Below, piece after piece: positions 26,882-34,956 of a stretch of 64,000 nucleotides of DNA (position 1 is the stretch's first letter; each line of letters opens with the position of its first letter). Origin of the DNA: Streptacidiphilus sp041262525 (GTDB lineage: Bacteria; Actinomycetota; Actinomycetes; Streptomycetales; Streptomycetaceae); contig NZ_JBGCCK010000007.1 in assembly GCF_041262525.1 (NCBI RefSeq), positions 266,810 to 330,809 of the forward strand, written 5' to 3'. The notes under the pieces are model-generated. The model was given only the letters and a program-made list of their open reading frames with translations, made no database searches and was not told where the DNA came from. A program made the position numbers and the translations under genes.

Positions 26882-28024
26882 ATGCGTGTCGCCCTCGTCA
26901 CCGAGTCCTTCCCGCCCGACGTCAACGGCGTCGCCCACTCCGTGCTCCGTACTGCGGAGCACCTGGTGCGGCGCGGACACCACCCACTCGTCATCGCGCC
27001 CGCCCCGGCCCCTGCCGTGGCGGTCGGCGCGCCCGATCCCTGCCCCGTCGTCCGCGTTCCCGCGATGCCGCTGCCCGGCTACCCGCAGGTACGGATAGCG
27101 CTGCCCAGCCGGAAGCTCGAGCAGCTGATCGCCGGGCACCGGCCCGACCTGGTCCACCTCGCCAGCCCGTTCCTGCTCGGCGCCCGCGGCATGGTCGCGG
27201 CCGAGCGGCTGGGGCTGCCGACTGTCGCCGTCTACCAGACCGACATCGCGGGCTACGCTCGCGCCTACCGGGCCGGCAGCTCGCTGGGCGAGGCGGCCGC
27301 CTGGCGGCGGCTGCGCGCCGTCCACTGCGCCGCCGACCGCACGCTCGCCCCGTCCACCCCCGCCGCCCAGGACCTCACCGCCCACGGCATCCCCCGGGTC
27401 CACCTGTGGCGGCGCGGCGTCGACTCGGTGCGGTTCCACCCGCGCCACCGCGACGAGGCGCTCCGGCGCGAGCTCGCGCCCGGCGGCGAGGTACTCGTCG
27501 GGTACGTCGGCAGGCTCGCGCCGGAGAAGCGCGTCGACCTGCTGGCACAGACCGTCGCCCTGCCCGGGGTGCGCGTCGTCGTGATCGGCGACGGACCGAG
27601 CGAAGCCTCGCTGCGGCAGGCCCTGCCCGGGGCCGTCTTCCTCGGCCGCCGCACCGGGGACGAGCTGGCCTCGCTCTACGCGTCGCTGGACGTCTTCGCG
27701 CACACAGGACCGATGGAGACCTTCTGCCAGACCATCCAGGAGGCGATGGCCAGCGGCGTTCCCGTCGTCGGCCCGGCGGTCGGCGGACCGCTGGACCTGA
27801 TCGCCCACCACCGGACCGGCCTGCTGGTGCCGCCCCGCGACGGTGACGCCGTCGCGCGGGCCGTCGCCGAGCTGGCGGCCGACGCGGCGCGGCGTGCCCG
27901 GTACGGCGCGGCGGGGCGTGCGGACGTCGAGGCGCGGACCTGGCAGTCGGTCGGCGACGAGCTGATCGGCCACTACGGGCAGGTCCTCGCGCGCTCGCAC
28001 AGCGCGCTCGGCGTGGCGGCGTAG
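26882..28024 (+). CDS. GT4 glycosyltransferase, probable mannosyltransferase
   Basis: The 380-residue GT-B enzyme starts MRVALVTESFPPDVNGVAHSVLR, the usual N-terminus of the MgtA/PimB-like alpha-mannosyltransferases. It carries the acceptor loop PDLVHLASPFLLG, the donor-binding VGYVGRLAPEKRVDLL, and the E-x7-E motif PMETFCQTIQEAMASGVPVV. Such enzymes use GDP-mannose to extend membrane glycolipids on the cytoplasmic face. It is followed after 15 bp by a second GT4 gene, so the two probably act in one pathway. The exact acceptor is not known. Confidence 0.88.
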   Translation: MRVALVTESFPPDVNGVAHSVLRTAEHLVRRGHHPLVIAPAPAPAVAVGAPDPCPVVRVPAMPLPGYPQVRIALPSRKLEQLIAGHRPDLVHLASPFLLGARGMVAAERLGLPTVAVYQTDIAGYARAYRAGSSLGEAAAWRRLRAVHCAADRTLAPSTPAAQDLTAHGIPRVHLWRRGVDSVRFHPRHRDEALRRELAPGGEVLVGYVGRLAPEKRVDLLAQTVALPGVRVVVIGDGPSEASLRQALPGAVFLGRRTGDELASLYASLDVFAHTGPMETFCQTIQEAMASGVPVVGPAVGGPLDLIAHHRTGLLVPPRDGDAVARAVAELAADAARRARYGAAGRADVEARTWQSVGDELIGHYGQVLARSHSALGVAA

Positions 28025-28039
28025 GGGCGGAGGGCGGTC

Positions 28040-29422
28040 ATGGCACTTCGCATCGTGCGCGTCGCGAACTTCGTCACCCCGACCTCGGGCGGGCTGCGCA
28101 CCGCGCTGCGGCGGCTCGGGGCGGGCTACCTGGCGGCCGGTCACCGGCCGATGCTCGTCGTGCCCGGGCCGGCGGCGGCCGACGAGGAGACCGAGCAGGG
28201 ACGAGTCATCACCCTGCCCGGACCGCTCGTCCCCGGCACCGGGGGCTACCGGGTGCTGCGGGACCGGGCTCTGGTCGCCGCCACGCTGGAGCGGGTACGC
28301 CCGGACCGGCTGGAGGTCTCCGACCGGACCACCCTGCGCTGGACCGGCGGCTGGGCACGCGAACGCGGCGTGCCGGCTGCGATGGTCTCGCACGAGAGCC
28401 TGGACGGCGTGCTGCGGGTCTGGGGCCTCCCCGGACCCGCGGCCCGGCGCGCGGCAGACGCGCTGAACGCCCGCAGCGCGCGTGCCTTCACGCGCATCAT
28501 CTGCACCACCGACTGGGCGGCGGCGGAGTTCCGGCGGCTCGGCGTGGGCAATCTGCGGCTGGCCCCGCTGGGGGTGGATCTGAGCCTGCGTCATCCCGAC
28601 TGTCACGACCCGGCGCTTCGGGCCGAGCTGGCCCGGCCGGAGGAGCTCCTGCTCGTCCTCTGCTCCCGCCTCTCGCCGGAGAAGCGGCCCGAGCGAGCGC
28701 TCGACGCGCTCGCCGAGCTGCGCCGCCGGGGCGTTCCTGCCGCACTGGTCGTCGCAGGCGACGGCCCGCTGCGCGGGCGGCTGGAGGCCCGGATCGTCGC
28801 GGAGGGCCTGCCGGCCCGGTTGCTGGGCCATGTCGCCTCGCCGGAACGCCTTTCCGCCCTCCTCGCCACGGCCGACCTGGCGCTGGCCCCGGGTCCGGTC
28901 GAGACCTTCGGCCTGGCCGCACTGGAGGCGCTGGCCTGCGGCACCCCCGTCGTGGCCAGCGCCTCCTCCGCCCTGCCCGCCATCCTCGCCGACGCGGGCC
29001 TACCCGCCGCGGACACCGGCCCAGCCTTCGCCGACGCCGCCCAACGCCTGCTCGCCCGCCCGGCGCAGGCCCGCCGCGCGGCGGCCCGCGCCCGTGCCGA
29101 ACAGTTCGGCTGGGACGCCGCCGTCGCCGCCTTCCTCGCCGCGCACGACGCGTCGGACGCGCACGAGGCGGCGGTCACGGCGAACCGGCAGGACGCACCA
29201 GTGGTCGCCCAGGCCGAGCACCCCCTGCGGTCCGCGCCGCCGGACCGGCGGCCCGAAGGGCCACCCGCCGTCCTCGGGCCCGCGCCCCCACCCGGCCTCC
29301 GGCCCGTCCGGTCGCCCGACCTCGGGTCCGCGTCCCCGGCGGGCGCAAGATCCGGCCGGCCGCCCGCAACCCCCGATCGCTCTGCGCTCGCCAAGATCCC
29401 TCCGGAAGGAGCCCCGAGATGA
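28040..29422 (+). CDS. GT4 glycosyltransferase with Pro-rich C-terminal tail
   Basis: The 460-residue protein has a GT-B fold to about residue 375: RIVRVANFVTPTSGGLRTALRRLG (acceptor domain), LVLCSRLSPEKRPERALDAL (donor site) and PVETFGLAALEALACGTPVV (E-x7-E). The last 85 or so residues are Pro/Ala/Arg-rich low-complexity sequence (PPDRRPEGPPAVLGPAPPPG), probably disordered and of doubtful function. The stop overlaps the ATG of the SGNH hydrolase gene by 4 bp (29419-29422). Sugar donor and acceptor unknown. Confidence 0.86.
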   Translation: MALRIVRVANFVTPTSGGLRTALRRLGAGYLAAGHRPMLVVPGPAAADEETEQGRVITLPGPLVPGTGGYRVLRDRALVAATLERVRPDRLEVSDRTTLRWTGGWARERGVPAAMVSHESLDGVLRVWGLPGPAARRAADALNARSARAFTRIICTTDWAAAEFRRLGVGNLRLAPLGVDLSLRHPDCHDPALRAELARPEELLLVLCSRLSPEKRPERALDALAELRRRGVPAALVVAGDGPLRGRLEARIVAEGLPARLLGHVASPERLSALLATADLALAPGPVETFGLAALEALACGTPVVASASSALPAILADAGLPAADTGPAFADAAQRLLARPAQARRAAARARAEQFGWDAAVAAFLAAHDASDAHEAAVTANRQDAPVVAQAEHPLRSAPPDRRPEGPPAVLGPAPPPGLRPVRSPDLGSASPAGARSGRPPATPDRSALAKIPPEGAPR

Positions 29423-30330
29423 CCCAACTCCGTATCTCCGCGCTCGGCGACTCCCTCACCGAAGGGCTGGGCGATCCCGTCGACGGCGGCTGGCGCGGTT
29501 GGGCCGCGCTGCTCGCGGGTGGGTGCGCGGCCGAGGGCGGGGCCGTGGCGTTCGCGAACCACGCGAGCAGCGGTGCCCGCACGGCGGACGTGCTGCTGCG
29601 TCAGCTGCCGCAGGCGCGGGCGAGGCGGCCGCACCTGGCGGCCGTGCTCGTCGGCGTCAACGACACACTCCGGGCCAGCTACGACATCCACGCCGTGGCC
29701 CGCCACCTGGACACGACCTTCGGCAGCCTGACGGAGGACGGCTCGGTGCTGCTCACTGCCTGTCTGCCCGACCCCGGCCGGATGCTGGGGCTCCCCGAGG
29801 CGCTGGCCCGCCCGCTCGGGCGGCGGATGACGAGCGTCAACACCGTGGTCCACGCGCTCTCCGAGCGCTACGACGCCGTCCACGTCCACGCCGCCACGGA
29901 CGGCTGGGTGCACGACCCGGCGATGTGGAGCGTCGACCGGCTGCACCCGAGCGAACGCGGTCACCGCGCCCTCGCCCGTGCGTTCCACCGCGAGCTCGCG
30001 CAGCGCGGCGTCGCGATGGGCCCGGCCCCCGACGCGCGGCCGGACGGCGTCGCGCCCGGTCGCGCGGCGCAGGTGCTGTGGATGGCGACCAAGGGCACCC
30101 GCTGGGTGTTCGACCGCTGCACGGACCTGCTGCCGGACCTGCTCCGCCTGGCCGCGGCGGAGCGCCGCGAGAACCGGTCCGGCCAGCTCGACCACGAAGC
30201 CGCGGAACAGACCGCCGCCGCGTTGCGTGCGCTCGGAGCTCAGCTCAATGTGACCGCCCGGACGCAGAGCACGGCGGGCAGGTGCTCGCTCAGCAGCGAC
30301 CAGGACTCGCCCTCGTCGGCGCTGCCGTAG
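29419..30330 (+). CDS. SGNH/GDSL-type hydrolase
   Basis: The 303-residue product carries the four SGNH blocks: nucleophile Ser in ISALGDSLTEGLGDP, Gly in NHASSGART, Asn in VLVGVNDTL, and the catalytic Asp/His in VDRLHPSERGHR. These enzymes cleave esters of lipids or carbohydrates. No signal peptide is visible, so it acts in the cytosol. The last 30 residues (NVTARTQSTAGRCSLSSDQD onward) lie antisense inside the convergent BNR-repeat gene, an overlap of 91 bp. The original stop may have been lost by mutation. Start overlaps the preceding gene. Confidence 0.85.
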   Translation: MTQLRISALGDSLTEGLGDPVDGGWRGWAALLAGGCAAEGGAVAFANHASSGARTADVLLRQLPQARARRPHLAAVLVGVNDTLRASYDIHAVARHLDTTFGSLTEDGSVLLTACLPDPGRMLGLPEALARPLGRRMTSVNTVVHALSERYDAVHVHAATDGWVHDPAMWSVDRLHPSERGHRALARAFHRELAQRGVAMGPAPDARPDGVAPGRAAQVLWMATKGTRWVFDRCTDLLPDLLRLAAAERRENRSGQLDHEAAEQTAAALRALGAQLNVTARTQSTAGRCSLSSDQDSPSSALP

Positions 30331-31334
30331 ACCTCGCCGTTCTTGTTGCCGAAGTAGATGCCGGCCGGATCGCCGTCGTCCGTCGTCAGCGCGTCGCGCA
30401 GGACCACGCCGAAGTGCTCACCGTGCGGTAGGCCCTTCTCCAGCGCCTGCCACGTCTCGCCCGCGTCCTCGGTGCGGTAGACGCGGCAGCGGTGCTCGGG
30501 GGCGAGTCGCTCGTAGTCGGCCGTGAGCGGGAAGACGTAGGCCGTGCCGCCCCGGCGCAGGTGTGCGGCGACGGGGAAGCCGAAGTCGGCGGGGAGACCG
30601 GCGTCGATGCGTTTCCAGACGGCGCCCGCGTCGTCGCTGCGATAGACACCGCCGTGGTTCTGGAGGTAGAGCCGGGACGGGTCGACCGCGTCCTGGGAGA
30701 CCTTGTGCACGCACTGGCCGAACTCCGGGTAGCTCTCCGGCTCCGGCAGGAAGCGGGCCTCGATGCCGGTGTTCGACGGCTCCCAGCTCGCGCCGCCGTC
30801 GAGCGAGCGGTAGACGCCGCCGGTGGAGACGGCAATCGTGATCGCCCGAGGATCGCGGGAATCCAGCACGATCGTGTGCAGGCCCTGGCCGCCGAAGCCG
30901 GCCTGCCACTGCTCGCGCTGCGGATGCCGCCACAGGCTCTCGTTCAGCGCGAAGGAGGCCCCGCCGTCCTCCGAGCGGAAGAGTGCGGCGGGCTCCGTGC
31001 CCGCGTAGACGACGCCGGGTTCGTCGGGACCGGCGGGCTGGAGCTGCCAGACCCTGGTCAGCGAGGCGTCCGTGCCCTCGGGGAACTTGACGGCCGGGGC
31101 GGCGGGCTCCTGCCAGCTGGCGCCCAGGTCGTCCGAGGTGAAGACGGAGGGACCCCAGTGGCTCGAATCCGCGCCGACGAGCAGCCGCGGCGCCGCGCCG
31201 CGGCGGTCGACCGCGACGGAGTAGACGCCCTGCATCAGGAAGTGCGGACCCGTCCAGGACCAGGAGCGACGGTCCGTGCTGCGGCCCAGGAACAGGCCCT
31301 TCGCCGTGCCGACGGCGAGCAGCGTCTCAGCCAT
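30240..31334 (-). CDS. BNR/sialidase-like beta-propeller protein
   Basis: The 364-residue soluble protein has repeated Asp-box motifs (S/T-x-D-x-G-x-x-W/F): TSDDLGASWQEPA, SEDGGASFALN, SLDGGASWEPS, SDDAGAVWKRI, TEDAGETWQAL and SADEGESWSLL, about 50 residues apart. They build a 6- to 7-bladed propeller as in sialidase and photosystem-assembly (Ycf48-like) proteins. Catalytic residues of sialidases are not evident, so the function is unknown. Start ATG 31334 follows GGAGGTG with 6 bases; an in-frame GTG at 31343 lies within the ribosome site. Convergent with the SGNH gene, overlapping by 91 bp. Confidence 0.82.
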   Translation of the reverse strand: MAETLLAVGTAKGLFLGRSTDRRSWSWTGPHFLMQGVYSVAVDRRGAAPRLLVGADSSHWGPSVFTSDDLGASWQEPAAPAVKFPEGTDASLTRVWQLQPAGPDEPGVVYAGTEPAALFRSEDGGASFALNESLWRHPQREQWQAGFGGQGLHTIVLDSRDPRAITIAVSTGGVYRSLDGGASWEPSNTGIEARFLPEPESYPEFGQCVHKVSQDAVDPSRLYLQNHGGVYRSDDAGAVWKRIDAGLPADFGFPVAAHLRRGGTAYVFPLTADYERLAPEHRCRVYRTEDAGETWQALEKGLPHGEHFGVVLRDALTTDDGDPAGIYFGNKNGEVYGSADEGESWSLLSEHLPAVLCVRAVTLS

Positions 31335-31475
31335 GTCCAACACCTCCGTGCAGAGTCGAATCGGGGTCGAATCGGAGTCGAGCAGAATTCCGGGCTCATC
31401 CAGCAGTCTGGACCGATCGTGCGTTCGCTGTCTTCCCCGACGCGCTCGAACCTACGAACGAGTGAGCGCGCGACG

Positions 31476-32453
31476 CTACCCCGCGCGCCCCTCCCGCGCC
31501 CCGACCGGCAGGAACCGCACACGGATACCGGGAACCGCCTGCGCGGCCGCAGCCAGATCCTCCTCAGGAACCACCCCGACGACCGGGTAGCCTCCCGTCG
31601 TCGGGTGGTCCGCCAGGAAGACGACGGGCAGCCCGTCCGGCGGTACCTGCACCGCGCCCAGCACCATGCCCTCGCTCGGCAGTTCGCCCAGCCCGGCCCG
31701 CCGGACGAGCGGTGGTCCGTCGGTCAGCCGCAGGCCGATGCGGTTGCTGGCGGGGGAGACGCGGTAGCGGGCCGTCGCCAGCCCGGCGAGGGCGTCCGCC
31801 TCGAACCAGTCCCGACGCGGGCCGGGGGCGAGCCGCAGCAGCAGCTCGCCCGGTGGAGCAGGCAGCGGCAGCCAGTCCGCGTGCAGCGGGCCGGTGCCGG
31901 GCTGGGGTGTGCCCAGCGGCAGCGTCATGCCCGGGGCGAGCGGCGCGGGGCCTAGCCCGGAGAGCAGGTCCGCCGAGCGGCTGCCGAGTACCGGCGGAAC
32001 GTCGAAACCGCCGTCGACGGCGAGATAGCAGCGCAGCCCGGCGCTCACCGCGCCGACCTCCACCAGCTCCCCCTCCCGCACGCGCACCGCCGCACCCCAC
32101 GCGGCGGCCCGCCCGCCGACCCGCACCGGAGCGGGCGCGCCCGTCACCGCGACCCAGGCGTCCCCGCCGACGGCCCGCAGCGCGACGTTCCCGAACGTGG
32201 CCTCCACCACGGCCGCGCCTGCCCCGTTCCCGACCAGCGCGTTCGCCCACCGGTACGCCGGTTCGTCCAGCGCCCCAGCCCTCGGCACCCCGAGCGCCGC
32301 CACGCCGCGCCGCCCGGCGTCCTGCACGGTGGCCAGCGGCCCGGGCCGGACGACGACGAAGCGCCGCCCCTTGTCCGCACGACGCGTCACCACGCCGCCC
32401 TCCGCAGCGACGTCGCGCGCACCGCGCAGGCCCCGCCACGTCCTGGCGCTCAT
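31476..32453 (-). CDS. pxpC: 5-oxoprolinase subunit PxpC
   Basis: The 325-residue product is the PxpC (biotin-dependent carboxyltransferase-like) subunit: FVVVRPGPLATVQDAGRRGVAALGVPRAGALDEPAYRWANALVGNGAGAAVVEATFGNVALRAVGG, later ASNRIGLRLTDGPPL and PSEGMVLGAVQVPPDGLPVVFLADHPTTGGYPVVGVV. With PxpA and PxpB it converts 5-oxoproline to glutamate using ATP. Its start overlaps the pxpB stop (ATGA). The 3' end lies 22 bp after the convergent intergenic region's edge. Orientation and order pxpA-pxpB-pxpC are the usual ones. Confidence 0.92.
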   Translation of the reverse strand: MSARTWRGLRGARDVAAEGGVVTRRADKGRRFVVVRPGPLATVQDAGRRGVAALGVPRAGALDEPAYRWANALVGNGAGAAVVEATFGNVALRAVGGDAWVAVTGAPAPVRVGGRAAAWGAAVRVREGELVEVGAVSAGLRCYLAVDGGFDVPPVLGSRSADLLSGLGPAPLAPGMTLPLGTPQPGTGPLHADWLPLPAPPGELLLRLAPGPRRDWFEADALAGLATARYRVSPASNRIGLRLTDGPPLVRRAGLGELPSEGMVLGAVQVPPDGLPVVFLADHPTTGGYPVVGVVPEEDLAAAAQAVPGIRVRFLPVGAREGRAG

Positions 32454-33139
32454 GCCGACTCCCCTTCGGCCACCCCGACGAAGCGGACCCGGGTACCCGG
32501 CGCCAGCAGCGCGGGCGGCTCGCGGTCGACGTCCCACAGCGACAGCGACGTGCGGCCGATCAGCTGCCAGCCACCGGGGGAGGGGCCGGGGTAGACGCCC
32601 GTGTACGCGCCGCCGAGCGCGACCGAGCCGGCCGGGACGCGGGTGCGCGGCGTCGCGCGACGCGGGACTGCCAGCGACTCCGGCAGGCCCGTCAGGTAGG
32701 CGAAGCCCGGCGCGAAGCCGCAGAAGGCGACCCGGAACGCGCACGCCGCGTGCATCCGCGCCGCCTCCGCGGCGGAGACGCCCCAGAGCGCGGCGACCTC
32801 CGCCAGGTCCTCCCCGTCGTAGACCGTCGGGACCTGCACCAACGGGCCCTCGTCGACCGGCACCCTGCGCGGCCGACGGCCGCGCAGCCACGCGGTCAGC
32901 GACGCCAGTTCCCGCGCGTCCGCCATACCGTCGACCAGCACCGTCCGCGCCGCGGGCACCAGCTCCACCGCGTCGCCGAGCTCCCCCGCGCGCTGACGCC
33001 GCGCCAGATCCGCCAGCAGCGCGGCGACCTCCTCGTCCGACCCGACCTCCGCCAGCAGCGCCCGCGCCCCCATCGGCCGGACCGTCACCCCGGAGAGCCC
33101 CGCGGCACCCGCGGCCCCGGCGTCCCACGCCCCGCTCAA
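32450..33139 (-). CDS. pxpB: 5-oxoprolinase subunit PxpB
   Basis: The 229-residue protein is the PxpB (KipI-like) subunit: TVRPMGARALLAEVGSDEEVAAL, RRVPVDEGPLVQVPTVYDGEDLAEVAALWGVSAAEAARMHAACAFRVAFCGFAPGFAYLTGLPESLAVPRRATPRTRVPAGSVALGG, and GGWQLIGRT. The FCGFAPGFAYL segment is a strong family signature. It forms the PxpBC complex that phosphorylates and opens 5-oxoproline. Both ends overlap neighbours by 4 bp, which implies translational coupling and equal dosage. Confidence 0.93.
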   Translation of the reverse strand: MSGAWDAGAAGAAGLSGVTVRPMGARALLAEVGSDEEVAALLADLARRQRAGELGDAVELVPAARTVLVDGMADARELASLTAWLRGRRPRRVPVDEGPLVQVPTVYDGEDLAEVAALWGVSAAEAARMHAACAFRVAFCGFAPGFAYLTGLPESLAVPRRATPRTRVPAGSVALGGAYTGVYPGPSPGGWQLIGRTSLSLWDVDREPPALLAPGTRVRFVGVAEGESA

Positions 33140-33897
33140 GCGAACGCCTCCACCGCCACGCCCGCCGCCTCCAGCCCCGCGCGCACGCGCACCCCGAGCG
33201 CCGCCGCGCCCGGGGTGTCACCGTGCAGGCACAGTGAAGCAGCGGCCACTGACACCTTCGTGCCGTCCGCCGCCACGACCTCGCCGCTCACTGCGATGGC
33301 GAGCGCCTGGGCCAGCACCGCTTCGGCGTCGTGGAGCACCGCGCCCGGCTCGCCGCGCGGGACCAGCGTGCCCGCGGGCGTGTACGCGCGGTCCGCGAAC
33401 GCCTCCGCCACCGTCGGCAGCCCCGCCGCGGCCGCCGCGCGCAGCAGCGCCGAACCGGGCAGCCCCAGGACAGGCAGCTCGCGACCGTAGGCCCGCGCGA
33501 AGGCGGTGACCGCGTCCACGACCGCGCCCGCCTGCTGCTCGTCCCAGACGGCCCGGTTGTACAGCGCGCCGTGCGGTTTCACATAGGCGACCCCGGCGCC
33601 CGCAGCCCGCGCGAAGACCTCCAACGCGCCCATCTGGTACACGAGTTCGTCGGCCAGCTCGCTCCGCGGCACGTCCATCGCCCGCCGGCCGAAGCCGGCC
33701 AGGTCCCGGTAGGAGACCTGCGCGCCGATCCGCACGCCGCCCTCCGCCGCGCGCTCGCAGACGCGACGCATGGTCGTCGGATCGCCGGCGTGGAAGCCGC
33801 AGGCCACGTTCGCGCTGGTCACCACCGCGAGCAGGGCGTCGTCGTCGGTGAGGGTCCAGCGACCGAAGCCCTCGCCGAGATCGGCGTTGAGATCCAT
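33136..33897 (-). CDS. pxpA: 5-oxoprolinase subunit PxpA (LamB/YcsF family)
   Basis: The 253-residue TIM-barrel-like protein opens with MDLNADLGEGFGRW, the LamB/YcsF signature, followed by SANVACGFHAGDPTTMRR, YVKPHGALYN and LCLHGDTPGA. It belongs with PxpB and PxpC. The ATG at 33897 follows GAGGAGG with 6 bases; a GTG two codons upstream is inside the ribosome site and is less likely. First gene of the operon. A divergent aquaporin gene starts about 180 bp away. Confidence 0.92.
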   Translation of the reverse strand: MDLNADLGEGFGRWTLTDDDALLAVVTSANVACGFHAGDPTTMRRVCERAAEGGVRIGAQVSYRDLAGFGRRAMDVPRSELADELVYQMGALEVFARAAGAGVAYVKPHGALYNRAVWDEQQAGAVVDAVTAFARAYGRELPVLGLPGSALLRAAAAAGLPTVAEAFADRAYTPAGTLVPRGEPGAVLHDAEAVLAQALAIAVSGEVVAADGTKVSVAAASLCLHGDTPGAAALGVRVRAGLEAAGVAVEAFA

Positions 33898-34074
33898 CTC
33901 CACCTCCTCGGGCGATCGTATGCGCCCAGGATCGGGCCGCCGCGGGCTTCACCCGACTGGGCGAACCCGAAAGGTCGCACAGGAACGATCGGCCTAGGCT
34001 CCCCATGAGTGCTTCGCGCCTGCGCGAGGACCCGCGCCATCGACCGTTTCCTGCCGTCCCGCAAGGAGGTAACG

Positions 34075-34866
34075 ATGGGAAGCAGCAGCACGCGCATCTT
34101 CTTCGCCGAGGCCCTGGGCACGGCGATCCTGATCATCGGCGGTGTCGGCACCGCCGTCTTCGACGCCGGGCGCGCAGGCGTCCTGGGCGTCGCCCTCGCG
34201 TTCGGGCTCAGTCTGCTCGCCGCGGCCTACCTGATCGGCCCGATCTCCGGCTGCCACATCAACCCGGCGATCACCGCCGCGATGGTGGTCGTCCGCAAGA
34301 CCGACGTCAAGCTGCTCCCCGCCTACCTCGGCGGGCAGATCCTCGGGGGCCTCTTCGGCGCGCTGCTGATCTGGTCGATCGGGCAGGGCCACCCCGGATT
34401 CACCGCTGTGGGCAACGACGGTCAGAAGACGGTCGTCTCCGTCAGCGAGACCGGATTCGCGTCCAACGGGTACGGACTGCACTCGCCGGATCACTACAAT
34501 CTGGGTGCGGTCATCCTCGCCGAGATCGTGGCGACGGCGGTGTTCGCGCTGGTCGTGCTCGCGACGACGGCCCGCGGCTTCGCGGTCCCGATGGGCGGCC
34601 TGGTCGCCGGCGTCGGCCTCGTGCTGGTGCACCTGGTGACGATCCCGGTGAGCAACACCTCGGTCAACCCGGCCCGTTCGCTGGCCACGGCGGTGTTCCA
34701 ACACGGCTGGGCACTGAGTCAGCTCTGGGTCTTCATCGTCTTCCCGCTGGTCGGCGGGACGCTGGCGGGGCTGGGCTGGAACGCCCTGCGACAGATGCAG
34801 GCCGCCGGAGCGGCGGCGGCAGCCTCCGCACCGGAGTTCGCTGCGGCGACGAGCGAGGCGGACTAG
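34075..34866 (+). CDS. Aquaporin (water-channel type, MIP family)
   Basis: The 263-residue membrane protein has six hydrophobic helices and the two NPA loops, SGCHINPAITA and SVNPARSLA. NPARS rather than NPARD suggests a water channel rather than a glycerol facilitator (compare the gene at 49776-50489). The start at 34075 has a textbook ribosome site (AAGGAGGTAACG before ATG); an in-frame reading from 34009 adds 22 doubtful residues. The C-terminus is Ala-rich. Possibly involved in osmotic adjustment. Confidence 0.92.
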   Translation: MGSSSTRIFFAEALGTAILIIGGVGTAVFDAGRAGVLGVALAFGLSLLAAAYLIGPISGCHINPAITAAMVVVRKTDVKLLPAYLGGQILGGLFGALLIWSIGQGHPGFTAVGNDGQKTVVSVSETGFASNGYGLHSPDHYNLGAVILAEIVATAVFALVVLATTARGFAVPMGGLVAGVGLVLVHLVTIPVSNTSVNPARSLATAVFQHGWALSQLWVFIVFPLVGGTLAGLGWNALRQMQAAGAAAAASAPEFAAATSEAD

Positions 34867-34942
34867 CGGATTCGGGAATGCGGGGGCTTGGGTACAGACC
34901 GGGATGATCCGTGCCGTTTGGGACGTTGTCAGTCCGAACCTC

Positions 34943-34948
34943 TACGCT
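34943..34948 (+). promoter_or_regulatory. -10 box of a probable leaderless SMC-operon transcript
   Basis: TACGCT followed by 8 bases and the GTG at 34957, with no ribosome site. Transcription starting at the GTG is likely. Confidence 0.45.
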
Positions 34949-34956
34949 AAGCCCCC

